A stretch of DNA of 44,066 bases, from positions 1-44,066 of IMG/VR virus record IMGVR_UViG_3300049157_000082; one strand, 5' to 3'. Shown here in pieces: positions 15,769 to 23,110 of the stretch. Position 1 is the first letter of the stretch. Each line of letters begins with the position of its first letter. The notes under the pieces are model-generated. The model was not told the DNA's origin, did not search any database, and worked only from the letters and a program-made list of their open reading frames with translations. A program made the translations under genes and the position numbers. Source of the DNA: a virus.

Positions 15769-17454
15769 CTAGAGCTGGACGATCTGCGGGGTGGGCGCGT
15801 CCTCGGCCGGCGCGATGGCCCGGCTGAGTCCGGTCACCAGCGCGACGATGCCGTCGATCCGCTCACGCGCCTTGGCCTTGTCCGGGGCGATGTTCTCGTT
15901 GGCGTCGGTCCGGATCACCGCATTGGACGCCATCCAGCGCAGCACCTTGTTGCCGCCGTGCACCAGGCCATGGCTGACCACCTGGGCCTCGAGGAACTTG
16001 CAGGCTTCCGACAGGCTGCGCGGGCCCTGGCGGACCTCGACCATTTCGAAGCCGTCCGACATCAGCTGGGTCGAGAGCTGGGTCGCGTTCCACGGATCGA
16101 AGCCGATCTCGCTCATCACGAAGCGTTCGCGCAGCGCGTTGATGTCGGCGCGGATCACGTCGTAGTCGACCACGTTGCCCTCGGTCGGCTTGATGAAGCC
16201 TTGCTTGGCCCAGACGTCGTAGGGCACCCGGTCGCGCTTGGCCCGCTGCGTGATCCGCTCCTCGGGCACCCAGAAATACGACAGCACGTACCAGGGCTCG
16301 TCCTGGTCCTCGTCGGGCGGGAAGCTCAGCTCGAGCGCCGAAATGTCGATCTTGCGCGAGAGGTCGAGCCCGCCGTAGCACTTGCGGCCTTCGAGGAAAC
16401 GCGCCAGATCTTCGTGGTTGAGCGCGCCGGCGCAGGCGTCCCAGTCGGTCATCGGCAGCCAGCGCACGGTCTGCTCGGTCCAGATGTCGAGGTGCAGCCG
16501 CTTGAAGGTGTTCTCGTAGGCCGGGATCTGCCGTGCCTTGGCGGCCTGCTTGCGGATGTAGTCGACCGACACGGTCTTGCCCAGCGAAGGGTTCGCGCGC
16601 GCCCACACCGCCGGGTCGCTGATGTCGGCCTCCCGGTCGGCGCCGAACAGCACCGGCAGGAACTCCGGATCCTCGATGATGCCGGCCAGCACCTTCTCCC
16701 CGTAGTCGTCGAACTCGTAGCACAGCGAGTGGATGTCGTCGCCCGCGGTGGTGATCAGGAACTCGAGCGGCTGCTCGCGGGCGCCGGTCGAGGTGTGCAG
16801 CACGTCGTAGAGCGCCCGGCTCTTCGAGGCGTGGATCTCGTCGCCGATCAGGCCGCTGGCGTTCAGGCCGTCCTTCGAGGCGGCCTCCGAGGACAGCACC
16901 TTGTAGACCGATCCGGTCTTGCCGACGACGATCGTCTTCTTGTAGGCCAGCGACTGCCGCGCCAGCTTCGGCGACCGCACCCGCATGGCCTTGGCCGCGT
17001 TGAAGGCGATCGCCGCCTGGTCAGTGTCGTTGGCGAAGGAATAGACCTCAGCGCCCGCTTCGTGGTCGGCGAAGGTCAGCATGAGGCCGACGCCGCCGGC
17101 AAGACCCGTCTTGCCGTTCTTGCGCGGTATCCGCACGTACACGATGCGAAACCGCCGGGTGTCGTCGGGCCGTTTCCAACCGAAGGCCAGCCGGATGCAG
17201 ACCTCCTGCCAGATATCCAGGTTGAACACCTGGCCGACCCAGCGGCCCTTGGTGTGGCGCAGGTAGCGCGGGAAGAAGGCGACCGCCCGTGCCGCCGCCA
17301 GCTCGTCGAAATAGTAACCTTCCGGTCCGCTGCGCTCGGCCCAGGCCGTCAGCGCGGCCGCGTGCTCGCGGGCATGGGCCTCGGCCATGGCGGCGATGGC
17401 CCGGTCGTCGGCTTCCTCAGTGGGTGGTTTCGCGCACGCCGAAGTAATCGTCAT
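15769..17454 (-). CDS. Terminase large subunit
   Basis: The protein has 561 residues from the ATG at 17454 (GGAGG about 12 bases upstream). An ATG at 17388 is an alternative that avoids overlap with the small subunit. The ATPase Walker A is IPRKNGKTGLAGG and Walker B is GLIGDEIH. The nuclease half has GGLDLSRKIDISALEL and GFDPWNATQL with its acidic residues. This is the Terminase_1 type of HK97-like phages. It packages DNA and cuts concatemers with the small subunit and the nearby HNH protein. Confidence 0.95.
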   Translation of the reverse strand: MTITSACAKPPTEEADDRAIAAMAEAHAREHAAALTAWAERSGPEGYYFDELAAARAVAFFPRYLRHTKGRWVGQVFNLDIWQEVCIRLAFGWKRPDDTRRFRIVYVRIPRKNGKTGLAGGVGLMLTFADHEAGAEVYSFANDTDQAAIAFNAAKAMRVRSPKLARQSLAYKKTIVVGKTGSVYKVLSSEAASKDGLNASGLIGDEIHASKSRALYDVLHTSTGAREQPLEFLITTAGDDIHSLCYEFDDYGEKVLAGIIEDPEFLPVLFGADREADISDPAVWARANPSLGKTVSVDYIRKQAAKARQIPAYENTFKRLHLDIWTEQTVRWLPMTDWDACAGALNHEDLARFLEGRKCYGGLDLSRKIDISALELSFPPDEDQDEPWYVLSYFWVPEERITQRAKRDRVPYDVWAKQGFIKPTEGNVVDYDVIRADINALRERFVMSEIGFDPWNATQLSTQLMSDGFEMVEVRQGPRSLSEACKFLEAQVVSHGLVHGGNKVLRWMASNAVIRTDANENIAPDKAKARERIDGIVALVTGLSRAIAPAEDAPTPQIVQL

Positions 17455-17962
17455 CGGTGAAGCGGTCCTCCGGCAGCTGCGGTTTGTCGGGGTCCTCCTG
17501 CTCGGGCCACTGCTCCGCGCCAGGCAGCGCCGGCTGGCTCGCATCGGCCAGGCTGGCGGCGACCCGCGGACGCGCCGCCGGGGTCAGGCCGAACTCCGCT
17601 GCGAGCTGGCGCAGCTCCTTGCGGGCGAACTCGGCGATGCGGACCTCCGGGCGCATGCGCACGATCCCGTCCTTGACGTAGACCTGGCCGTGCTTCTTGA
17701 CCGCGGCCGCCGCGAGGCGCCACTGGTCGTAGGCGCCGCAGAGCGCCTCGAAGGCGGTCAGGTCGATCGAACTCAGGATCCCGAGCTGTTCGAGTTCGCC
17801 GCCGATCCGGTCCCACAGCATCTTGCCGTAGCGGCCGAGGAAGACCGGCGCCTTGGGCGTTCCCGCCGTCCGCGGCCTCGGCTCCTGCTTGTTCAGCGGC
17901 CGCTTGCCGGGATTCCCAGCCAGTTCCTTGACCGCCGTCGGTTTCCGCCGCCTGCCCGCCAC
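17417..17962 (-). CDS. Terminase small subunit, P27 family
   Basis: The 181-residue protein starts at a GTG at 17962 with GAGGTGA 4 bases upstream. The open frame can be read from an ATG at 18010, but the family start is AGRRRKPTAVKELAGNPGKRPLN in pieces, which fits the GTG. P27 features are GNPGKRPL, then VFLGRYGKMLWDRIGGEL, EALCGAYDQW and MRPEVRIAEFARKELRQLAAEFGLTP in pieces. It recognises the packaging site. It overlaps the large subunit start by 38 bp if that gene starts at 17454. Confidence 0.93.
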   Translation of the reverse strand: MAGRRRKPTAVKELAGNPGKRPLNKQEPRPRTAGTPKAPVFLGRYGKMLWDRIGGELEQLGILSSIDLTAFEALCGAYDQWRLAAAAVKKHGQVYVKDGIVRMRPEVRIAEFARKELRQLAAEFGLTPAARPRVAASLADASQPALPGAEQWPEQEDPDKPQLPEDRFTDDDYFGVRETTH

Positions 17963-18058
17963 CGCGTCACCTCGTGATCGGCCGAAAAATATTTCCCATT
18001 TCGCGGCCACAAACGCAAAACGGGGGATACGGTCTGTGGACGGAGAGCTCTGAGGATT
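17963..18058 (-). other. Short AT-richer gap between HNH and small terminase (possible cos region)
   Basis: This 96-bp gap is clearly AT-richer than its neighbours (GCCGAAAAATATTTCCCAT type sequence on the plus strand) and carries no gene. In HK97-like phages with an HNH gene next to the terminase, cos lies in this area. That is the only reason to suspect it here; no cut site can be read. Confidence 0.3.
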
Positions 18059-18406
18059 TTACCCGCCCCTCCCGGCGCGGCCGAAGCCTCGGGTCCGGGC
18101 GGTGTGTCGGTCGTGACAGGTCTTGGACATGGAGCGAAGGTTGTCCCAGTCGAGGCGAAGGTCGGGACGTTCGGCGATCGGCACGATGTGGTCGACCACG
18201 GTCGCGGCGGTCACCCGCTTGGCGCCGGCTTCGCAGTCGTCACACTGGCACAGCGGGTCGGCGACCAGTTTACGTTTGCGCAGCTTCTGCCACGCCGTGT
18301 CGTAGAGCCGCTTGCTGGCGGATGGTCGCTTGCGGTCGGTCTCGCGCCGGAGATCCTTTAGGTCGCGCTGGCCGCGCGGCTTGTGGACCGGGGCGGCGCG
18401 CGGCAT
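18059..18406 (-). CDS. HNH endonuclease of the packaging module
   Basis: The 115-residue protein has CQCDDC, then TVVDHIVPIAERPDLRLDWDNL and SKTCHDRHTAR. This is the Cys4-type HNH with the central DHI and the NL...C..CH pattern. HNH proteins at this position are needed for cos cleavage with the terminase in HK97-like phages. An AGGTGA site is 4-5 bases before the ATG. It is probably the first gene of the late operon. Confidence 0.92.
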   Translation of the reverse strand: MPRAAPVHKPRGQRDLKDLRRETDRKRPSASKRLYDTAWQKLRKRKLVADPLCQCDDCEAGAKRVTAATVVDHIVPIAERPDLRLDWDNLRSMSKTCHDRHTARTRGFGRAGRGG

Positions 18407-18589
18407 CGGATCACCTGGTTATCACTAGGGGTGCCGCCGGGCTGCGTGCCTTTGGGGTCTGGGGCCGTGGCCGTCAGCCGGTTCCGCGGGTCGGTGGCCC
18501 GGCGGCGGCGTCCGCTCAGGGGATGGCGGGCGCGCTAAGTCGACAGGGGTTTGGGAAGGTCTGCTCGCGGATTTCTCGTGAGCGTGGCG
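18407..18589. other. Untranslated leader of the late operon
   Basis: No credible gene is seen on either strand here. On the minus strand it would be the transcribed leader between the late promoter at 18590-18619 and the HNH gene. It is GC-rich, with several short inverted repeats and no obvious terminator. Confidence 0.5.
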
Positions 18590-18629
18590 CTTATGCCCCG
18601 CTTGAGGTTGACCTGTCAAGGTTTTTTTT
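18590..18629 (-). promoter_or_regulatory. Candidate late promoter with TTGACA, A-tract and palindrome
   Basis: On the minus strand there is an A8 tract (18629-18622) resembling an UP element, then a perfect TTGACA (18619-18614), an 18-base spacer and CATAAG (18595-18590). The -35 is part of the 12-bp palindrome TTGACCTGTCAA (18608-18619). It overlaps the 3' end of the DUF6456-like gene and points at the HNH-terminase operon. Confidence 0.6.
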
Positions 18630-19376
18630 GCTGTTCTCGCGGTAGCCGAAGTGCAGGGCCAACTGGTCGAGCGCGCCGACCAGCAGCCACTTGGCGGCTT
18701 GCTCGCCCTCCTTGCCGTCGGGCAGGAAGTGGCAGAGCGCCGCGGCTTCCCTCAGCGTCAGTCCCTCGCCCAGCACCAGCAGCGTGACCCGCACGCTGTA
18801 GCAGCGCGGCGGCCCGACCGCGGCCAGCGCCCGCCCGACCTTCTGCATGGCCACGGCGGCGGCCTGGGACGGCAGCGCTCCCGGTCCCGGCCGGCTGTCC
18901 CCGAGTCGCTCCAGAGGCGCGGCGGCCAGGGTGCCCTTGGCGCCCCGCTCGAGCAGCTCCTGGAGCTCCCGCCCGGCGCGCTCCTCTGGCTTCTTGATAC
19001 GCCCGCAGCGGGCCAGGGCGGCCAGCGTGTCGTGCAGCTTGTGGGGATGCCCCAGCTTGCCGCGGGCGTCCTTCACCAGGGCGCCGTTGCGGCGCACGCC
19101 GTATGCCTTGGAGTCGCCGAACGGTCGTTTGGCGGCCCGCCAGTCGACCGTGTCAACCGCCGAGGCCTCGATCCGCGACCGCTTCTGCCTGGCCTGCTCC
19201 TTGACCGCCCGTTTGGTGGCTTTTAACGCCGCGCGCCGCTTGGCTTGCTCGGCAGCCACGCGTTCATCGCGCAAGTGCTGCCGGTAGGCCCGCAGGTGTG
19301 CCTTGTGGTCGCGACGATCCCAGGCCACCACGTGCGCTTTGTGATCAGGGCCTTTGCGCGCGCTTGGCTCGCTCAC
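18591..19376 (-). CDS. DUF6456-like protein, candidate late gene regulator
   Basis: The protein has 261 residues from a GTG at 19376 that overlaps the replication gene stop as GTGA; the open frame upstream is its shadow. The N-terminal 90 residues are very basic and helical (KRRAALKATKRAVKEQARQK). The C-terminal half (AGRELQELLERGAKGTL, then VGRALAAVGPPRCYSVRVTLLVL, and KWLLVGALDQLALHFGYR) resembles DUF6456, found in alphaproteobacterial HTH regulators. It is the last gene before the late promoter, the position of phage late regulators. That role is inferred. An A8 run near the end encodes NSKKNL. Confidence 0.6.
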   Translation of the reverse strand: MSEPSARKGPDHKAHVVAWDRRDHKAHLRAYRQHLRDERVAAEQAKRRAALKATKRAVKEQARQKRSRIEASAVDTVDWRAAKRPFGDSKAYGVRRNGALVKDARGKLGHPHKLHDTLAALARCGRIKKPEERAGRELQELLERGAKGTLAAAPLERLGDSRPGPGALPSQAAAVAMQKVGRALAAVGPPRCYSVRVTLLVLGEGLTLREAAALCHFLPDGKEGEQAAKWLLVGALDQLALHFGYRENSKKNLDRSTSSGA

Positions 19377-20197
19377 GAGGCGGCCTCCAGGTGGGCATCG
19401 TGCCGGTCGGCCTCGGCCTGGGCCTGGGCCAGCAAGTCTCCGCCGCGGCCGCCCTTGAGCAGCGCCATGGCCCGGGCCGTGATCTTGGCCTCTGTCGGCC
19501 CCTGAGCGTGCACCGTCTTGAGCGCCCACCACATGACCAGCTTGGCATGCGGCCAGGTGAGCGAAAGCTCGTTGGTCGCCCAGCGGTAGAGGTCGCTTTC
19601 CCAGCCGTCGATCTTGGCGTCGCTCCAACCCCGGTCGCGCCAGAACTCCCGCACGCCGCGCCAAGGCAGCGACCAGGGCGGCAGCGCCGCTGCCTTGCGC
19701 GGGCCGTCGGCGGCGCCCTCTGCGCCGGCGGCGGCGGCGGACCGCGCTGGGGTTTCAATAGGGGTTTCTATAGGGGTGGGTGCACCGGGTTCACCCTTTA
19801 GCGCACCAGGTTCACCCTTTCCGACCTCAAATTCACCCTTTGTGGGGTTCTTAAAGGGTGCAGGAGATTCACCCTTTTCCTTGAGCGCCCGGAGCTCCCG
19901 AAAGGTCGGGATCTTGCCGAACAGGCGGGCCGCCCGGTCGTAGTTGAGACGCCAGACCCGGGTCCGGCCGCGCCCGACCTGCTCGGTGGTCTCGACCAGC
20001 ACGCCCAACCTCTGGTAGGCCTTGACGTACTTCTGGACGGTCCGGTCGGTGGTGCCGCACAACAGCGCCGCCTTCTCGACCGAGATGCCGATCTGCTCGC
20101 CGTCGCTGTTGGTCTCGTTGGCATAGACGACGAGCACCATCCTCGACGTCAGGTCGAGGTTGAGCCGCATGACCGGCCCGACCCAGTCCCAGCTCAT
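19373..20197 (-). CDS. Replication initiator-like protein with N-terminal winged helix
   Basis: The protein has 274 residues from the ATG at 20197 (GAGGTG 7 bases upstream, 4-bp overlap with the gene before). Residues 10-95 form a winged helix (LDLTSRMVLVVYANETNSDG, KAALLCGTTDRTVQKYVKAY, LGVLVETTEQVGRGRTRVW). A Pro/Gly/Glu linker with KGE repeats (about residues 107-148) follows, then a helical C-terminal domain. The layout is like lambda O: DNA-binding N-terminus, internal origin, partner-binding C-terminus. No helicase or loader gene is recognised, so host factors are probably recruited. Confidence 0.72.
   Translation of the reverse strand: MSWDWVGPVMRLNLDLTSRMVLVVYANETNSDGEQIGISVEKAALLCGTTDRTVQKYVKAYQRLGVLVETTEQVGRGRTRVWRLNYDRAARLFGKIPTFRELRALKEKGESPAPFKNPTKGEFEVGKGEPGALKGEPGAPTPIETPIETPARSAAAAGAEGAADGPRKAAALPPWSLPWRGVREFWRDRGWSDAKIDGWESDLYRWATNELSLTWPHAKLVMWWALKTVHAQGPTEAKITARAMALLKGGRGGDLLAQAQAEADRHDAHLEAAS
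19790..19877 (-). repeat. Iteron array inside the replication gene (candidate origin)
   Basis: Four direct copies of AAAGGGTGAA (minus strand) lie at 19799-19790, 19820-19811, 19841-19832 and 19877-19868, spaced 21, 21 and 36 bp. An inverted AAAGGGTG copy is at 19853-19860. Next to them are two 12-bp repeats of GGGGTTTCWATA (19749-19772). The preceding codons all end in A although encoding four different residues, which points to selection on the DNA. Confidence 0.75.
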
Positions 20198-20916
20198 GGT
20201 CGCACCTCGCAAAGCAACTGCGCCCGAATCTCTGGGTACTCATCCTCATCTTCCCATTCTGGGGCTGAGGCCAATATTTCCAACACTTCGGCGGCGCAGG
20301 CTCTTGGATTGCAGGATATTTCACTACCGGTGAAACGGACGTTCCGGATGTTGTTTCGCGTGAACGCCCGGTCTCTGGCGCGGTCTCGCCGCGCCTGGGA
20401 TTTAGTACGCTCATGCCAGTCGTGGCCATCGCATTCGATCGCCAAGAGCGCCTTGTCGGATGTACTCTTGATGCAGAAATCTGATCTGTAGTTGAGGAAT
20501 TTCCATTGCGGGCTAATCTGGATCCCAGTCATTTGATTGATGGCCGGGAATAGACTGTCCGCAAGCAGTCGTTCTATAGGACTTTCACATAAGTTGATGA
20601 TTGTGCCGAGGGCTTGCAGGTAGCAAATTCTTTCGATTAGTTTTCGCGTGTACTTACTACTAGTCTTTTCAAGCCAGGTTTTCAAAGTTATTGGGTTTAC
20701 GGGCTGACCGACGTAGTAAAGGCCGGCTATTCCCCCTATTATCATCGCGTGTTCCTCGGAATATGGCGCTACTCCCCGCTCGTCTGTTATTGGAAAGCTG
20801 ATGGGTTGTTCGGCGTCGCGGCCGTAGCCGTCGAGCCAGGCGCCCACGACAGCGTCGTCGCTCAGGCGGACGAGCAGCGGCGCGCCATCTGACCTCTGTC
20901 TTCCGACATCTGTCAT
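20194..20916 (-). CDS. DUF559-like PD-(D/E)XK nuclease-type protein
   Basis: The 240-residue protein has SPIERLLADSLF, then DFCIKSTSDKALLAIECDGHDWHE and SQARRDRARDRAF and VRFTGSEI. This is the DUF559 / VSR-like endonuclease pattern, with acidic residues in DFCIK and IECDG. The first 45 residues are GC-rich like the phage, while most of the rest is distinctly AT-richer, a sign of separate origin. The start lies inside a repeat-like stretch (20889-20919). It is 4 bp from the adenine methyltransferase stop. A nuclease role is inferred from the family. Confidence 0.75.
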   Translation of the reverse strand: MTDVGRQRSDGAPLLVRLSDDAVVGAWLDGYGRDAEQPISFPITDERGVAPYSEEHAMIIGGIAGLYYVGQPVNPITLKTWLEKTSSKYTRKLIERICYLQALGTIINLCESPIERLLADSLFPAINQMTGIQISPQWKFLNYRSDFCIKSTSDKALLAIECDGHDWHERTKSQARRDRARDRAFTRNNIRNVRFTGSEISCNPRACAAEVLEILASAPEWEDEDEYPEIRAQLLCEVRP

Positions 20917-20919
20917 CTG
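20889..20919. repeat. Degenerate palindromic-repeat fragment at a gene start
   Basis: The stretch has CTCTGTCTTCCGACATCTGT and then CATCTG, built from the same words as the repeats at 35461-35540 and 21580-21649. It encodes the first residues (MTDVGRQRS) of the DUF559-like gene. Confidence 0.5.
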
Positions 20920-20920
20920 C

Positions 20921-21562
20921 CTAGGGCCCCCACGCCATCCTGCGCAATTCCGTCGCCTGCCAGTCCCACACGAACCACGCGAAGTTGTGGCGCGGGCCGC
21001 TGTCGCCGGCGCGCCGCTCGGCCCAGTAGGGCCGGCGCAGGCAGACGATCTTGAGCGCCAGCGGCATGATCTCGTAGAGCTCGCGCCAAGTCACCGCGCA
21101 GTCCCACTCGTTGCGCAGGAACATGGCGACCTGGCCGCCGACCGGGCGCATCAGGGCAAGCGCCTTGCAGACGAACTCCCGCGCCAAGAGCCCGCGCTCA
21201 CCATAGGGCGGGTTGGTCACGATCGCGCCGACCTCGCGGCCGCCCGGCGGCTCGCTCGCCCGCAGGAAGTCCAGCTGCACCCAATCGGAGAAGCCGCGGT
21301 CGACCAGGTCGGACGAGACCACGTCGAAGCGCTGGGCCAGCACCCGGGTCATGCGCCCGTCGCCGCAGGCCGGCTCCCAGATCGGCCCCCGCAGGTTGTA
21401 TCTGGCCATCAGCAGGCGGGTCACCCACTCCTCGGTCGAGTAGAAGTCCTTGTCGTTCCGCGCGTGGCCCGACTCGCCGAGCATCGGGTCGGCGCCGCCC
21501 TTGCGCGGGATCGCCAGCGGCGCCGGCGGCAGTGGCTCGAGCCCGGCAAAGAGGTCGCTCAT
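20921..21562 (-). CDS. Phage DNA adenine methyltransferase
   Basis: The 213-residue protein has SAM motif I as EPACGDGRM (about residues 63-71) and catalytic motif IV as NPPYGERG. The order I then IV and the sequence DFYSTEEWVTRLL near the start match N6-adenine methyltransferases found in phages of alphaproteobacteria. It probably protects phage DNA against restriction or marks it for regulation. It could also pair with the neighbouring DUF559-like nuclease. The leader GGAGCGTAGCG before the ATG is shared with the next gene upstream. Confidence 0.88.
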   Translation of the reverse strand: MSDLFAGLEPLPPAPLAIPRKGGADPMLGESGHARNDKDFYSTEEWVTRLLMARYNLRGPIWEPACGDGRMTRVLAQRFDVVSSDLVDRGFSDWVQLDFLRASEPPGGREVGAIVTNPPYGERGLLAREFVCKALALMRPVGGQVAMFLRNEWDCAVTWRELYEIMPLALKIVCLRRPYWAERRAGDSGPRHNFAWFVWDWQATELRRMAWGP

Positions 21563-21650
21563 CGCTACGCTCCGGAGGACAGAGGACAGGCATCAGGCAT
21601 CAGACGACGCGCTCCCTCTGATCCCTGATGCCTGATCCCTGTCATCTGCC
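21562..21650. repeat. Palindromic repeat B1 carrying a ribosome site
   Basis: The stretch pairs CAGAGGACAGGCATCAGGCA on one side with CTGATCCCTGATGCCTGATC on the other. Together with the adjoining CATCGCTACGCTCC it is closely similar to B2 (22112-22198). The shared part includes the start codon and SD of the downstream gene. Confidence 0.8.
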
Positions 21651-21652
21651 CC

Positions 21653-22111
21653 TCAGCCCGGATAGACCATGCAGTCGGCGCCCGACTTCCAGGCCTTGGT
21701 CGCCTTGCACCTGTCGCAGACCCGGTGGCCGGCGTCTTCCGAGCGGAACTCGGCGCGGCACATCAGGCATTTCCGGGCCTTGGCCGCCGGCCGTGCTTCC
21801 TCGCGCTCGGGCCGGTCTTGGCCGAGCAGGACGGCCTCGACTCGGTCGTGCAGGTTGCGGAACGGCGCGCTGTCGATCCGGCGGTCCCTGGCGCGGCCGG
21901 CGGCCTTGACGATCGAGGCGTTGCAGCGGCCGCCCATGAAGGCGGCGACGGCGCCGATCTTGGCGCCGCCGCGCTCGAGCATCAGCACGATCGCGAGGTT
22001 GCGCGCCCGGATCAGGCCGGTCTCCTTGCGCCGCCCGGCGACCGCCTCCCGGTCGTAGCCGGTCTCGGCGGCGACCGCGTCGAGCACTTGGTCGGGGGTG
22101 GGGCGGGGCAT
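21653..22111 (-). CDS. DnaA domain IV-like DNA-binding protein with C-terminal zinc ribbon
   Basis: The protein has 152 residues. Residues 8-80 (VAAETGYDREAVAGRR, then RARNLAIVLMLERGGAKIGAVAAFMGGRCNASIVKAAGR in pieces) follow the DnaA domain IV pattern, where the usual signature is IG..FGGRDHSTV. The C-terminus has CLMC and CDRC, a four-Cys zinc ribbon. It has no ATPase domain. It may bind DnaA-box-like sites or regulate phage replication or transcription. It lies between repeats B1 and B2 as a single-gene cassette. Confidence 0.75.
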   Translation of the reverse strand: MPRPTPDQVLDAVAAETGYDREAVAGRRKETGLIRARNLAIVLMLERGGAKIGAVAAFMGGRCNASIVKAAGRARDRRIDSAPFRNLHDRVEAVLLGQDRPEREEARPAAKARKCLMCRAEFRSEDAGHRVCDRCKATKAWKSGADCMVYPG

Positions 22112-22198
22112 CGCTACGCTCCAGAGGACAGAAGACAGGGATCAGGTATCAGATACCGCGCGCCTTCTGATCCCTGATCCCTGATCCCCGATGCCTGG
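22112..22198. repeat. Palindromic repeat B2
   Basis: Second B copy: CATCGCTACGCTCC, then AGAGGACAGAAGACAGGGAT and the facing run TCTGATCCCTGATCCCTGAT. The leader half matches B1 with a few changes. Its other half is translated as the C-terminal tail of the gene at 22114-22401. Confidence 0.8.
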
Positions 22199-22401
22199 AG
22201 CTCCCGCTCGAGCGCGTCGAACTCGTCGGCCAAGTGGTCGGGCAGGATGTCGAGGTGGCGGTCGAGGCGGACCACGGCCAGGAAGCGGTCGACCGCGACC
22301 GCGGCCGCCAAGCAGGCCGGGTCGACATAGACCGGCATGGGCCCCTTGGCGCGCGGCGTGCCGAGCCGGGTGTCCTCGATCGCGGGGCCGGGCCGGCTCA
22401 T
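22114..22401 (-). CDS. Small hypothetical protein with repeat-derived C-terminal tail
   Basis: The protein has 95 residues from the ATG at 22401, coupled as ATGA to the DUF1643 stop. The core (PVYVDPACLAAAVAVDRFLA, then LDRHLDILPDHLADEFDALE) is helical and acidic. From about residue 71 the protein is encoded by repeat B2 and reads SGIRDQGSEG..., a sequence produced by the repeat and not by a conserved domain. I do not recognise a family. The native stop was probably replaced when the repeat inserted. Confidence 0.6.
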   Translation of the reverse strand: MSRPGPAIEDTRLGTPRAKGPMPVYVDPACLAAAVAVDRFLAVVRLDRHLDILPDHLADEFDALERELQASGIRDQGSEGARYLIPDPCLLSSGA

Positions 22402-22904
22402 GCCGCCCGTCCCGCCCGATACCATATCGGCTTCAGGTCGCTGGGCAGATAGAGCGGGTGTTCCGGATGGCCGCTCGCGGTCAGGCGGATTATGTGAACC
22501 GGCCCGATGTCGGCGAGGAAGTCCAGTACCTTCGGGCCGCGCCATATCGCGGCCGGGTGTGCGCCCCATGCGGCGACGACCAGGTCGGCCTCCTGGGCGG
22601 TGCGCGCCAGCCAAAGGTCGTTATCGGGGCCTCTGCGGCTGTCCGTGTGTTTCATTAGCACGGCCGGGTCGCTGCCGCGGAGCGCGAAGAGGTTGACTTG
22701 CATCACGCCGCCGTAACGCCAGCTTCTGGCGAAGTTGATGCAGCGCCGCGACGTCGGGTCGTTGGCGGTCTCATCGGCGGTCGAGGGGTTCAGCATGACG
22801 AAGGCGGCGAGCGGCAGCCGGACGTCCCAGATCCGCGAGAGCCGGTAGCGATAGGTGCGGCACGGCGAGAAGACCGCGTCGGAATTCATGAAGAGGTCGC
22901 CCAT
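22398..22904 (-). CDS. DUF1643 family protein
   Basis: The 168-residue protein has YRYRLSRIWD, FVMLNPSTADETANDPTSRRC, VNLFALRGSDPAVLM and VVAAWGAHP, the full DUF1643 signature. The biochemical role of the family is unknown; it is common in phages and mobile elements. The start at 22904 is coupled to the upstream stop as TAATG. An ATG at 22889 is possible but uncoupled. Confidence 0.9.
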   Translation of the reverse strand: MGDLFMNSDAVFSPCRTYRYRLSRIWDVRLPLAAFVMLNPSTADETANDPTSRRCINFARSWRYGGVMQVNLFALRGSDPAVLMKHTDSRRGPDNDLWLARTAQEADLVVAAWGAHPAAIWRGPKVLDFLADIGPVHIIRLTASGHPEHPLYLPSDLKPIWYRAGRAA

Positions 22905-23110
22905 TAAAATCTTACCCCGCTGCGCTGCTCGCGCAGGCCGAGGGCGATGATCAGCCCGTCCAGGTCCGCCGCGCCGTTGCTCCAGTTCTCGCGCTGGTCC
23001 GGCAGCAACAAGCCCCAGTGGCGGGCGCAGAGCGGGATCCGACCGCCGACCCGGTCCCGGTGGCAGCCGAGCGCCGGGCACTCCTGCTCGAGGGTTGCCG
23101 GCGCGCTCAT
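22904..23110 (-). CDS. Small zinc-finger-like protein
   Basis: The 68-residue protein has CPALGCHRD and PLCARHW, a compact Cys/His cluster like a small treble-clef or zinc ribbon, followed by a short acidic helix. A GGAG site is 8 bases before the ATG. It is coupled by ATGA to the gene before and by TAATG to DUF1643. Family and function are unknown. Confidence 0.65.
   Translation of the reverse strand: MSAPATLEQECPALGCHRDRVGGRIPLCARHWGLLLPDQRENWSNGAADLDGLIIALGLREQRSGVRF

Noticed and set aside
17963-18058. A definite cos site
   Set aside because: The place is plausible, but no cohesive-end motif can be read from sequence alone; mapping of virion DNA ends would be needed.
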